This document shows, piece after piece, positions 1 to 12,518 of a stretch of DNA of 64,000 nucleotides (position 1 is the first letter of the stretch; each line of letters opens with the position of its first letter). The stretch is from Ooceraea biroi (taxonomy: Eukaryota; Arthropoda; Insecta; Hymenoptera; Formicidae). The notes under the pieces were generated by a model, which saw only the letters and a program-made list of their open reading frames with translations, searched no databases and was not told the DNA's origin. Both the position numbers and the translations under genes were made by a program. The stretch is from positions 2,666,001-2,730,000 of the forward strand of contig NC_039519.1 of the NCBI RefSeq assembly GCF_003672135.1. The letters are read 5' to 3'.

Positions 1-393
1 GGGTGCACAAAACGCAAAATGATTTTCACTTGGTTTAAGTCGCCAAAAATATCGTTTAATTTGTACGGAGTAGGACAAAGGGGGATAATCAACGATCTCC
101 CCTGTCGAACGCAGGAAAGTAATGTTTTGCAGCATCCAGGATGTGTACATTTATGGGCGTGTGTCGTAGGCGGCGACGCGGTGCTAATCGGAGCGGACAA
201 TGCACGAGGCATCGGCGCGGCGATTACCGAAAAGCAGCGCATCGGGTCACATGTACGCATAATTATTTCGGATAATTAGACATGACGCTGCGTGCCGGGC
301 AGGAAGCGGAGTAATGTACCTTCGGATCCATTAATGCGCGCGCGGCCGGCTCGCTCGGGGTGGCCGGGGGTGGCGGCCGGCCGGGTAAGAACG

Positions 394-415
394 GGCGACG
401 GCGACGGCGACGGCG
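394..415. repeat. GC-rich hexamer microsatellite
   Basis: Tandem copies of a GGCGAC-type hexamer inside the first GC-rich island. Confidence 0.6.
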
Positions 416-2218
416 CGGACACCAACGTCGCCCGGTGTCTGCAGCTGCTAATCGCGCAGCTAATTAGCTTAATTTCGGATCGCTTCTGCCGGCGCACCTG
501 CAGCGACGCGACGCTCTGGCGTTTTGCTAGGTGATCGATGGCCCAGAAACCAGTACCGATTTCCATTTGCGACGCGCGCGGAAGATTAATCTTTGTTTGC
601 CCGGGCCGAGATTTTTATTTCACAGCCCTAGGTTTTTCGGGACGGTCGCGTTTTCGGTTCCACGGCTGAATGGCTTTCGCTTATCTGTGACGGAATCTCG
701 AATCCGGGTAAACCACGTTAGCGACGATTGGCGGCTGACTTATGCGGGGAAAATGCTCGTTTTACCGCGCGACAACGTTGTGCAATAAACGTTTTTTTTA
801 CACGGAAGAACGGGGATGCGTAAAGATCGCTGATCGCTTCTATGAAAGCGGAACGCGTCGGATTTGAGCGCACCGATCGCATCCGATTGGACAACTCATC
901 ATACTAAAACCAGCTGTGATTCAACATTACTGCGGAGAATTACTGCAAATGTGACGAGGCGCGGGATTTGTATAAGCCGAGGAAATGCTCGCGTTTTCTG
1001 CGCAGCTCAGCACACACGTGACTTTCAATCGGAGCGGAATGAAAATCCCGTAAAACGGAGAAGGCGATCGTTTCGCGGCTTATCTGCCCGCAGCCCGGAT
1101 GGAAGGCATGCGAATTACGAATGGGTTAACTGTCAAGTTATCTCGCATTATATTCCCCCGTGTCAACCGCACATGGTCCCCCGGTGTTTCAGCGCGTAAC
1201 AGTTACGACATGCTTTACGATTTAACGTTTCCGCGGATATGCCGCTGCCCGCTAATGCGAATTCAGCGCGCGTGACCCACGCACGATCAGATATCGGGGT
1301 GCGCAGCGACGCGGCACCCCGCCGTCATCCCCGTGCACCGATTTTCGCATCGGGTCGACCATTCATCGGTAACGCGACACGTGGTGAATAGCGTGCGCGA
1401 ACCTGTGCTCGATTTTCGAATCGATTCGAGTGCTCGTCGGCCGAGATTGTTATTCAGATCGCATTTTTCCGAAAAAAATGACGATAGGGCCGTTGTTGCC
1501 CGCTCCGGAGGTGCATCCTCTTTTTTTGTAAAAAAAACTGCAGTAACCACAGTAACGATATATTTGTATACCTGTAAGCCTCTGCCCGAGAACGCACACA
1601 CGCTGGTGACGGGTTTTAATATATATATTCAAAAGGTAGTAAACTCCGAGAAACCGTTGTGCATTCAGCCGTAAAATACGATTTACCGCAGGCGCTTGTT
1701 GAAGACGTGCCGCGATTATGGGAAAATCGCGAAAATCAAAATTACACCACACGCCGCGTCTGGAGTCCGACTGGAGTCAGGCATTCAAATTTCCGGAGAA
1801 ATATAGAGAAGTTCTACGAGCGAGATGCCGTGGAAAATTTTTTCCCCACCGACAGAAAGAAGCGTCGCATGCTTATAAAGCTTCGCCGGGGATATCCGTC
1901 GCTGCGAAATTCATGAATTCTCTCCCGCTCGGGACTGCGAGCAAATTCGAAGTTTCGCCAAGCATTTCCAGTCACGCAGCTCAATCGACAGAAACGCTTA
2001 CGGTATAGATATCGCGCCGTCCATTCTCGCGAGAAGGCAACTCGAGACGTAAAGCGACGGAAAGTACAATTCTATTATGCCGCCATAGCCGGAATCATAT
2101 AATGGAAATGGCCATCTCGTGATACCGTGGGCGCTGCAGCATAGCAATGCAGCAGATGCAATAAGAAAGCGCACAGAGATCATTTCATGTAGAGGGTCTC
2201 TAATTTCATGTATTTATG

Positions 2219-2222
<4 letters not shown>

Positions 2223-2293
<71 letters not shown>
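2223..2293. repeat. (AC)n then (AT)n microsatellite
   Basis: About 28 AC units followed directly by about 7 AT units. Confidence 0.97.
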
Positions 2294-5200
2294 ATCGTTA
2301 ATTGCGTACTCAAATATATCGTAACTAAATTATTTTCAAGCAGGCTTGTTGAACGTCTCGCCTCGTATGTAGAAGCTCTTTGCGTGCTTTGCAGACGTTA
2401 ATGAGAGGAACTGCTGCACGATTATCGCATGGGATATTGGAGTCAATTCGACGTTTTTGATTAAGCGACATACGATAAATTTGCCGCCGTATAAATTTAA
2501 CGCTCTGTCCAAGGATGTGCGGGGGAGATGATTGAGAATCTGGGACCGCCAGTTCGTTGACAGGGGGATTACGCCGTAAATCAATGCCTCCGGAAAACAT
2601 AATCTGTCAGTGGGCAAACACGCGTTACGCGCTCGCCGGCACTCCCCAATTCATTTTCACCATAGAGTTCCCGACGGTTACCAATTACAAATGCGATATT
2701 TAACGTTTCACCGCTTACGCGCGCAACGCGTTTGTGTACCAAATTAGATCTGTCGGCGTTAAACTCATTGCAGGCTTTACATTTTTTATGTTTATGTACA
2801 TTCGCGACCAAACCGTGCGGTCTGCTTTTAAGGGGACGCATTTCCACGCTCACGGTTGTGCTCCCGCGACAATTTCAGATATAATTTCTCTCCGGAGAGA
2901 TTTCATTTTCAACGTTAATTACATCCGGACACTTAATGAATTAAAATTAAATATCTTGACAAGAATATCCCTTTTGCGCTTGGCAACTTTAATGGAAAAC
3001 TTTTAACAGAAGATTCACTGTGCTTCTCTACGAAATTTTTGTTACATGTGTTACGAGCACAAGCACTCGTACATTCTTTTACGTTTCATGATGTACGAGA
3101 TAAATTTTTAGTAATTCTAGGTAATAAATTGAGTTAATTTAAGATAATAAATATAATTATTTCGCGTTTGAGAACAGAAGAACGCATACTTCTACATATT
3201 TTTCTTTAATATTCGATTCAAAAGTGACAAATTAAAAATAAAATTTTATTTCTGACAGACTTGTTGATATTTACTAGCAACATCGTCGTGAAATTATGCT
3301 GCAGTTTTCTGCGTCGTATCATCAATGTCTCGTGCGATGTTTCGCACAGCTATTTATTTTATTACAATAGAGTTCTTCTAGTTTTTACCGTTTCACATGA
3401 GTCAAACGTAAGGGCGTTCGTAAAAGACCCAAAGTATCGTGTGATCGATGATACGGGCACGTGATCGCGGAAAACGACGGCGTTAGGCGAAATTAAGCGT
3501 GAGCGATCGCCGCGGATGGAAATTACGTCGGTAGTTTGAGTTTCCAAGTCAGCGTGATTCATGTCCACATATGTCGACGGGCCGTGCGCGCCGACGACGT
3601 GCGGAGATACGAGTAACACAAAAATATCGGCCCCCACCGACTTTCGGGTTTAAAAGCAGTTTTATCCCTGCAAAATCCATTCGGCCCGCGCCGCCGTGGG
3701 TAATGCTCGGCACCGTAGTTCAACGTCGTTAAACTTTTTCATCTGCTTTTCAAACTCAAAGCCGGCCGAAAGTTTTTCTTCCGCTTGTGGGGCTCGAATG
3801 GTGCCACTACATAAATGCATTCTACCCTTCCGCCGCCCTTATTCCACCTGCTGGCGCAACCTCTCCCCCTCGGTCCCGCCGCTCGCCACCTCCTGCTCAA
3901 TCTTGCCCCCCTTTTCTCCACACATTTCTCTTTCTCTATCTCGGGAACGTAAGTTTTCCTTCCCGGCTGGGAAAATACTCCGCTCCCGCTTTGCCGCGGG
4001 TCATTACACCTATAGATTTCACTCTCTTTCGAATGCGCTGCCACCTCGAATTGTTAATCAAAACTTCTTTCCGCATTCGCGCGTCCCGCCCCGATCCGCC
4101 CCGGCCCTCGCAGCGCCACTTTTCATCCCCCGGAACGTTATCGAGATGAATCGGAACGTTAATACCGTTCCCCGATTCCGCCAGATAGACCGCCGATAGC
4201 AAAGGGTATTTCAACCCCTTTATGTTGCTCCCTGTGCCGTATCACTCGAGGAAGAAAATTTCTTCGGCTTGATACACACGAGGCTGAACAATCCGCGGGT
4301 TGCGAACGTCTGAAGGGCGTAGCCAGACGAATGTGTAAAGTTTCGCGCTTCTCTGGAGCAGCGAAACTATTTACGATTACAAGAGTATCTCGGTATCAGT
4401 CTCGTGATCGCGCATAATTCCCTCCCGTTTCAGTTTACCATACCGTCGACGAGTAACGACTACTTGGCGTGTTCGCCCACCATGATGCTACCGCATACTT
4501 GTTCCATCCCGCTTTTGGTCTGGTTGGAAGCTACCCCGATGCGCTTTCCTCGGAAATGCAATTCCATCTTTCATAGGCGGAGAGGATACGATTGCAATAC
4601 AGATGTGCAAATTGCATGCATTTAACGGATGGTTATTAAATTGGACGTGGTTAATGCTTGCTTCTGTGTAATATTATATATAGTATATTTATGTATGTTA
4701 TTATTCCCAAAATATGCAGTTATCGTGGTTACCGCTGGGAAATTGTGACATTAAATATATTAATTAAGCAAAATGCATTAAATTCGCTCAGTTTGAAATA
4801 CGGTACAGTAAAGCGTATACAAAGATACGTCGGAATTGCAGAAAGGCATATTTGTATTAGTTCTAGAGAGACGAGTATCACGATGTGAGGAACAAAGCGT
4901 TTGGAACGATTTAAACGGGCGCGAGGAGGGGTGAGGCGCGCGAATATGAGGGGCAATATGCACCCACGCGAGAAACCCTAATGCTAGTTTTTCTGGTTGA
5001 CAGAGCACGAAGCACGGCGAACCGTAAAGGCACACCGGAAGAGCGCGGGATATTGGCAAATACATTTTGGAATATCGTTATATTATATTCGGTCCGGCTG
5101 AACGCCGGATCTCTCTCTCTCTCGAAAACATGAGCACATTTCCTACTTGCAATCTCCTTCGACAACACCTGTATCATCACGATATGTAAACATAACAATG

Positions 5201-5858
5201 TAAGCGCGATAACGTAAATCCGGAATATTCTCAGATGCATAAAATAATCGTGTGTATATTTCTTCTCCGTATCTATACGGATCGCTGAAAACTGCTTTGA
5301 GTCGTCATAACTACGCAGATGTATAAAACGGGCAATATAATGCCAGTTATTTTAAATAAAATGAACAAGAAGACCCGCGCAGAAGATGGGAAACCATACT
5401 TTAATGGGGTAATATCTTGTGGGGATGTAGACATTACTGCGCGGATGTAGACTGATGCTCGGTTTACGGGCTAAGCATGTGTACGCACAATATATCTCCG
5501 TCGCATCAGCTTCCAGGTCCTCGCCGTGTAAAACGCGCGCCAACCAGTTTCAACGGAAGCAGCTTTCACCGTAGATTAAAACTAATTCCATAATTTTCAC
5601 GAGAACAAAGAAAGCGCAAAGCATCTTTTATCTTGCCTGATATTTATTAAGCTGCTGCAGTTAAGCCGGAATCAGAAACTTTACGCGTGCAGGGTCGTAC
5701 GTATCTTACTCGTTTGCTTTGTGCAATATCTTGCGAGGAGAAAAATGTTTTATATTTCTTTTATTTTATATTAATTTTGCAAGCGGAGCGAAAGGAACAT
5801 GTACAGGAAGGAACAGGTACGTGATGCAGTTTTCACGTTGCTCGTTTTCAAATTGCAG

Positions 5859-6008
5859 GGGACAAGTACGAGCCATCCTTCTCGGACAACGTATACAAGG
5901 TGCACATGAAGCTTATGATACGTTCAGTCGCGATGTCCGATTATGGCAGCTATAAATGCATATCCAAGAACTCCCTCGGCGAGACGGACGGCAGTATCAA
6001 GCTCTATC
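5859..6008 (+). CDS. Gene A exon: second half of Ig3
   Basis: The acceptor is aaattgcag/GGGAC and the donor is CTATC/gtgagt, phase 1 on both sides. It encodes the C-to-G strand half of an Ig domain, with YEP near the start, the MKLMIRSV strand, the DYGSYKC motif holding the second domain cysteine, and NSLGETDGSIKLY. This is the best-conserved piece of gene A. Confidence 0.93.
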
Positions 6009-9000
6009 GTGAGTAAAATTTCATCGTTTATGCTTTTGTATACAGCGTGCCGGCAGACAGCGCATAATAACTCGTGGACGATGTGTTCATACTCTTGTTC
6101 GTTGGTGCATTACAATTTTGCAATTTGCATACGTTTGCAAATTACTGACGACGATTCTGCCCGTTTTAATCCAAATTAAACTTTGCTCGGTTCGCATAAC
6201 GTATAAATTAACATTCTCAAACACGTTTTAATGTGGTTACGTAAATTAACTAACCGATAAATGTTTATTCCGCGTTCCGTCAAATATTTTGACAAATTAT
6301 ATATCTTAATAATCGCGTGTTTAAATGCACCGCAATGATCTCGCAATATTTTCATGCGTGTCAATAATCAATAATCTGATCCATCCGTTAATCTCATCAC
6401 GTGTTTCGTTTCTTCGAAAAAGAGATTGCGCCGCAACGTATTAGCCGCGATTATCTCGTGAAAGATTCAACGACGTCGAGTCACCTGTCATTATAACGCT
6501 ATGTCATCAAACTGATCGGACAATTTGCACGAGAGCGATCGGAAAGTGATCTGGCCGAGTTACGATGGCAATATTATATTAACGCGATATGATTTATCGC
6601 GGGCGTATATCTCCACCGGGGAGCCAATATCGATTCGCGCCGGTTCTCGAACATTTGTCAAACCATCCCTTATCGGAGCGGTCGTCGCACTTTCTTTCCG
6701 TGTCGCGGCATCGGCCAAGCGTTATCAGGAATCGTTAGTCGCGCTATGAAGAACGTATCCATCGGATGAGAAATTAAGCATCCGATGGGAGCGAATCGCC
6801 GTCCCGCGCCCATCAGACGACGCGATAAAGCGGGGGTGCAGTTCTTTCAAAGACAACGAGCGGGAGATAGATCGGGGATGAGACAGCTTTGAAAAGCTCT
6901 CTCTCTCTTTCTTCGACTGAGCAATGGCTAGAGCGTGCCAATCGCGACTCGCAGATAACTGGAATCTCTCTCGAAATGGCCGAGATTCTATGCGAGGAAA
7001 AACGTCCGACTGGATGCATATGGGCACAAATAGAAGAGCGGCGAGGAAGACATCGAAGTTAACGCGTTTTATCGTTGACGCACGTGTGCAATAATGATCG
7101 TGGGTTTGAAGTATCATAAGACAGATCGGAAGAAGTACATTTTGAAATGGATTTGGAGATACGGATTTTTAGAGATCGTCTTGAGCAAGTTTCAATTCGT
7201 TGTAACTACAATAAAATCACTTAATCGAATAGATCGATGAACCATCGATCTAAGTGCTCTTGCATATAATAAAGCCGTATAATAAAGCTGAATCGCTCAG
7301 AGAGAAATCCCGTATCAATCATCGTTCGCGGATAAACGTTTCGTCGGTATTTTCGCGTGAAACTTTTCATTGACTCGGTATCAAAGGCGGACTCATTCCC
7401 GCGATAAGGAACGCCGTGAAAGTCAGTCGTGTCTGTCTCCCCGCAAATCGTATTTCCCCAGAAAGTGGTGCGAGCCGTGAACCACCGATAACCGCGAATG
7501 TCGATCTGCGTTCTCCAACCCTTTTGCCCTCATCCCCTCTTGCCCTCCTCTACTTGCGCCGCGCAAAAAGAAGCCAGTTCTATCTATCGATCAGTAATTG
7601 TAGGTTTTCGCCTTGGCGCGTCCGCAGATTGAACTTCCCAGCTTTGTGCTTTATAGCGACCGTCGAATCGGCAGATTACCACTAAGCCGCTTAAACAAGC
7701 GTTCGATTGTGTCGACGATTTAATGCGCATTAGCATTTTAAACTCGTCTTTCAATCTGCGCCGAAAGTTGCTGCCAGGTTCGAGCGTTAGTGATTGTATA
7801 ACTTCTAATTGTTTAACTTTCCGGAGAAACGCCCCGGAAAGAGAATACTTTTCTGTTAACGTTAACGCGTGGGTTTTAAATAAAATCGTATGCTGAAAAA
7901 CGATAGTGTAAACGGAATTTAATCAGTGATTATTTAGATTTCTTGTGATAAAACAGCAACTTGAAATATTGCACATAATATTTTTATTCTACGCGATCAT
8001 TGAAAATGTAGCACAATAAAATATTGTCATGGACAATTTTCCATCTTGCGTTTTATAGCTCGCATAAAACATTTTAGTTTATAATATTTTTATATACGGA
8101 GAATTTGTGAATGCCCTTAGAGTAATTTAAGATAAATCTACAGTGTGAATGAAAAGAAACTAACACACCACGAATTTTGACAGATATACCAACACCTACT
8201 ACGGAACCGACGACGACGAGTACCGTGCCCGTTCCTACTACTGTGGAACCAGGTAAACTTTATGAATAATTTAATATTAGTAAAATTAAAAAATTTTTCA
8301 TTTCTGCATAAGTATATCATTACTTACTTTAGATAATAATTTCTTCTTACTGTATGTTAAGAAAGTTGTTTGTTAAAAAGTATCAGAAGTTTTTGATATA
8401 TTATATTTCAAATGATCTATTAATTTGTACTTAATATTATGTGCAATTGTTTTTGCGCAAATAATTAACGAGAATAATGTTATTTCTAGTGGAGAATATC
8501 CAGTGGTCGCGACAAAAGCCCGTGCCTAGTTTAGAGCCGAGCTCTAATGAAATAACCGACGCATCTTCGACTGTCGTTAGAAGCGAAGGTACGTTTGATT
8601 TTCATTATATTCTTTTAATCTCTTTTTATATGCTATCGCCGCCTCAGATTTTTGCAGTAAACAAATTTAAAGCCTCTTAGGAAGATATCAGATATTTTAA
8701 ATGGAAACATTATACAAACAGTCATATAATTTGATTTTAAATTGCGTCAAACTCTTTAAATAAAAGAGAGACACTACTTACAATACAAAATTATAATCTA
8801 TGTGATATAATAAAATGATATATTTTCGTTCACTTGTGTTAATTATTCTGAGTGTCTGTATGAAATATATACATAATTGAAAATTTACTTCTGTGAAAGA
8901 TATGAATAAGAAATAAATTGTAAAAATTAAAATTCGGTGGCAAAGTATTAACTCTGTTACAGGTTCGTAATAAAAGCTCGAAAGCACATAATCCATAAAC

Positions 9001-10887
9001 TATATTCTGCCATAAAATTTTCTAAAAGATCGTAACTCGCGACTTTGATTTTATCATCTGGATTCACGTAGCAACGAGTGAAGTTTAGTCGCTCTTTCAT
9101 CATTTTAATAGGACGAGCATTATAAGTGACAATTCCGGTTCTGCATCACCGTCGTTACAATTACGCGCGTCGACGACAATGTTGCGGTGTTGTCAAAACA
9201 AGTTTGAATATTCAAAGCTCCGACCGCGCACGCCTCCCGCACAAAACTTTCAGAGGAAACAAAAGTCGGATTAGCTGACTGTGCAACGAAGGTGAGATTT
9301 GCTAATTACAGCAAGAATTCAATGGAAAGCATCGTTCCAGGTGTCTCGAATGACCCGCATTTCCTAGTAATTACTAATTTCGATTATCTGTTTGCTGTGA
9401 ATAAAATAATACGCAATAATCTGGCTGTATTAGTACAAAAACTCAAATCTTTTATTAAATAATTAATATTTTCAATTTAATAAGAGATAATCGAGCCTTG
9501 AAATACTGTTTTACGTTTCATTAATAGATTTATTGGTTTGAAATGTAAATTTTTTCCTGTTAGCAATGTGTGTGTGTGTGTGTGTCAAGTTTGCGTAGCT
9601 TGATGCCGCCACGCACTGTTAGACACCTCGTAATCCTGGCAATAAAACATAGATCTAAAACGCGATCGGCGGGGAAGTACGCTGAAAACACGTCACCTTC
9701 CGCAAACACGTTGCCGCGACCCGAAATTCGCCGGGATACGTCGTCTTAAATCATCGCCCTCGACGTAATGCGAGAACTTACACGCCGCCGGGCAGCAGCG
9801 GAACTTTCCTGCGGAAAGTTTCGTGGAAGGCGCGAAGTTTATTCCGCAAAACTTCCAGCAACGTGCCACGCCACCGTGGAACCCTCATACTCCAGCTTCT
9901 TCCTTCTGCCGGCCTCCACCTCGACAAACGCGGAACTCCCGACGGGATTTTGATGAAATCCCATGCGGTTTATGAACTACCGTGCTCGGTCCAACTATGG
10001 CAAGTAATCTGCACCCGCGTCGTGCCGGGACGTTGGGGCGCCGGGATCCGAACTTGTTTCGATTATCATGTAAACTGGCGAGTATAGTATAAGCAAAGTC
10101 GCGGTAATTCAGGAAGTAGTGAGTTGGACGCGATCTGGTTGTGGCCTCCATAGCGGACAGACAATGAAAGTGCTACGGCGGTAGGAGATAACACGAAAGG
10201 GCACTAACGTTGGCATCTTATATAAGCAGTGTTACCGACAAGAATAAATAACATGCGATGGAAAGACGGGAAAAGATCCACGCCGCGAGTTCCAACTTAT
10301 CCAAAGTGGAAAACCTGTAAAATATTTTCCAAGTCCGCTCTTACCTTTCGCGCTATTTCACGTATCACATTGAATAAGTACCTCGTCGCATCGTTTAACG
10401 ATATCACAAGAAATAACGTAGTTTGCCTATATTAATATTAAGTATATATTTTAGCATCTTCTCGAAAAGAGAACTTTTTCCTTCATTTTCATAATTTGTA
10501 AAGAACAATTTTTCTATCGTATCATACGACGTACATTTCCAAGACTCTGATATTTCAGAATCGCAAGAGAGCTTAAGTAAGTTTTAACTTATAATAATTT
10601 TTCTGGAGAGATGGAGGAAAGCAAGATTAAACTCATGCACACGTCTAACAGTACATTGTTCGCGAATTTTTTCAGAAACGCGACTTCGCGACAAACCAAG
10701 CCTGGAAGAGAGCCACGAAGCTGAGAACGTTATTGACAGCAACAGCCATAAAAGCTTCGACGACGACATCGGACCCCAAAGAATCGACAACACGGCGCAG
10801 TCGATGTCCTCCAAGAGCAGCACGTGGGGTTGCATGACGCGATCCAGCACAGTGATCTGCATAATCGTGCTTTCCGCCCTGTCGTAG
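5859..10887 (+). CDS. Gene A: DIP/lachesin-like Ig-superfamily receptor, 3' part (5 exons)
   Basis: Five exons are visible: 5859-6008, 8184-8252, 8490-8588, 10559-10576 and 10676-10887, ending in TAG. All introns are phase 1 and GT-AG. The first exon is the second half of a C-terminal Ig domain (DYGSYKC, then NSLGETDGSIKLY), typical of DIP proteins, the GPI-anchored neuronal receptors that bind Dpr partners in Drosophila. The next exons make a Thr/Pro- and Ser-rich stalk. The last exon ends in a Ser-rich stretch followed by a short hydrophobic run (STVICIIVLSALS) at the stop codon, as expected for a GPI-anchor signal. Signal peptide, Ig1, Ig2 and the first half of Ig3 were not found in 1-5858 and should lie left of the window. 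The Ig3 half-exon has the same length (150 nt) as its counterpart in gene B and matches it at 34 of 50 residues by hand count. The family call is strong; the orthologue is not assigned. Confidence 0.9.
6009..8183 (+). other. Gene A intron, 2.2 kb
   Basis: GT-AG intron between the Ig3 half-exon and the Thr/Pro exon. I see no further exon, RNA gene or transposon in it. Confidence 0.6.
8184..8252 (+). CDS. Gene A exon: Thr/Pro-rich stalk
   Basis: A 69-nt exon between tttgacag and gtaaac, phase 1 at both ends, so it can be skipped without a frameshift. The 23 residues are almost all Thr, Pro, Val, Ser and Glu (IPTPTTEPTTTS and so on), a mucin-like stretch expected to be extended and O-glycosylated between Ig3 and the membrane. 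Gene B has no equivalent mucin-like exon. There is no homology support beyond frame, composition and splice sites. Confidence 0.8.
8490..8588 (+). CDS. Gene A exon: Ser-rich stalk
   Basis: A 99-nt exon between tttctag and gtacgt, phase 1 at both ends. It encodes VENIQWSRQKPVPSLEPSS followed by a polar, Ser/Thr-rich tail. It has no domain and continues the stalk. Its symmetric phase makes it another possible cassette exon. Confidence 0.8.
8589..10558 (+). other. Gene A intron, 2.0 kb
   Basis: An AT-rich half is followed by a more GC-rich half (about 9650-10150). It contains a (TG)n run at 9567-9585. No additional exon could be supported. Confidence 0.6.
9567..9585. repeat. (TG)n microsatellite
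   Basis: About nine TG units in a gene A intron. Confidence 0.9.
10559..10576 (+). CDS. Gene A microexon (18 nt)
   Basis: The exon has a polypyrimidine-containing acceptor (tgatatttcag) and a perfect gtaagt donor, with 18 nt between them encoding ESQESL in the frame set by the flanking exons. It is phase 1 on both sides. Skipping it would also keep the frame, so its use must be checked in RNA. The intron after it is only 99 nt. Confidence 0.65.
   Translation, partial: NRKRA
10676..10887 (+). CDS. Gene A terminal exon with GPI-type C-terminus
   Basis: The acceptor is attttttcag. The open frame runs 70 codons to TAG at 10885-10887. It is polar and acidic at first (EESHEAENVIDSNSHKSFDDD), then Ser-rich with a short hydrophobic end (WGCMTRSSTVICIIVLSALS) and no basic cytoplasmic tail. 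This is the pattern of a GPI-attachment signal, with the Ser cluster before it as the likely omega-site region. The hydrophobic run is on the short side. Confidence 0.82.
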
Positions 10888-12362
10888 TCACCGCGTGGGG
10901 ATGATCGGTCTTTCCAGCTCCGGGATAAATCCTGCAATCTTTCCTCACCCGTGCAAGGGATCAATTAATCGACGAAGTAAAGCTGAATAGCACGGATTCA
11001 TCGAAGAATCTACAGCTATTGATAGCATACGCCGAATGGGGGGAGGACGCTTATCATAGTGGGATTATGAACTCACACCCTGCCTTCGTTGGACGAGTGA
11101 AACCTTTCGATGAATTAATTCACCAGATTTCGTCCGTGATAAGTTGCGTTACTCATTCACTGTTCAGCGTTACTGCGCAGGATGTATGTCTAGGTCGGAA
11201 AAAGACTGCGAGTGATGACGCAAACGTAAAGGCTGATCACTCTTGTTTCCTTTCAGCGAGTGCGAATGCATTCTTAATTATTATTTTCGATATGCAGAAA
11301 TTGTTGCGTACGTCTGCCAATGTTGCATATAGTTAACGACAAGAAAATACCGTTATTGCTATCAGTGTAGATTTTCATTTGCAAATAACTAACGTGATTC
11401 GCGCGATAATATATCTAGTATCCGCGCCCCGGTAGCCTTTATTGATTCTCATCTGATGAAAATGCAATATCGTGGAAAAACTTGTTTATCGTTAATTTGA
11501 TCAGAAATCTTTATCTCTCTTTCTTTTCGTCGCTTCGGAAACGATCGATGATCATTTCGTATCAGCAGAGTTTCATCAAGGCTTGGCTGTCGGACCTTTC
11601 TTGGGGATGACGACGGCGTGACGACGATTTTTCTTATCTGATTCCACCGTCATCGCTAAATCCTTCTCTGTAATCTTTCTTCCTTCGGGAGAGAGACTTT
11701 CAAATCGTGCGCATCGTTAGCAAAACGAGATCTCGCCATTTCCTTCAAAGGGGTCGACTGATTTTCCTTTTCCGTCTGGACGATTTAGTCTGACAAGGCT
11801 TGATGCACGTATCCGAATCGCAATTATATCGCTATGAAAAGCGTTTCGAGTAATATTCTTTTTAGAAGCAACAAATATGCGTTTTTTTTGTTTTTTAACG
11901 TTTTATTCGATTATACAAAATATTTGTCGCATTTTTATTCTTTCGAGAAATTACTATATCTGTTATACTGATTGTTATTAAGATATAGTGGACGGGGACG
12001 GGGAAGAAGTCTTGTAAAATACGTATTGAATGTTACGTTGATTACGCTTACATGTCTCCATCGTTCATTCATATTCTGAACCTGACAGAAAATACGGCCT
12101 ACTCAACTTACAAGTAACAATTTCTAGTGATTTCTGTAGATTCGTATCGGCATATTTCTGATGCGTCAATGATACCTTGAAGTATCAAAATATTTTATAC
12201 AATATATACGTTCATCTCAATATTCCTGTACACTCTCTAATTTTACACGAAGCATATTCACGTAATCACACGTTGGAGACATTTCTTGAGAATTATTCTT
12301 ATATTTCGGCTGCGTGCGGTGATATTTAAATCAATTTTATTTAATGCACAGAACAAATTTAA

Positions 12363-12518
12363 CCCTTTGCACTCTTGTGTAATACTTAAACACGTAACGG
12401 TGACGAATTTAATGTCAGAGAACGTTCAACTTTAATAAACGCGCGTCATCAATCAATCTTTGATTGTTGATTGCATATCATGTGTTCCAATCCGAACGTA
12501 AATACTCAGTGCAGAGGG
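12363..12518. mobile_element. piggyBac-type MITE, 156 bp
   Basis: The ends are CCCTTTGCACT on the left and the reverse complement of CCCTCTGCACT on the right, one mismatch in 11. Each end abuts TTAA (12359-12362 and 12519-12522). TTAA target duplication with CCC... ends is the signature of the piggyBac superfamily. There is no coding capacity. It lies about 1.5 kb downstream of gene A. Confidence 0.8.
12434..12439 (+). promoter_or_regulatory. Candidate poly(A) signal for gene A, inside the MITE
   Basis: AATAAA. By reading the sequence I found no AATAAA or ATTAAA between the gene A stop (10887) and this site, so the first canonical signal is inside the piggyBac-type MITE. Variant signals further upstream remain possible. 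Confidence 0.4.

Larger units (their letters stand above)
1..5858. other. Intron of gene A (upstream flank), no gene recognised
   Basis: Presumed intron before the Ig3 exon of gene A. GC-rich islands sit at about 300-790 and 3560-4200, with AT-rich DNA between. Short overlapping open frames occur in all phases of the islands but none resembles a known protein. A (AC)n run lies at 2223-2293. Confidence 0.5.
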
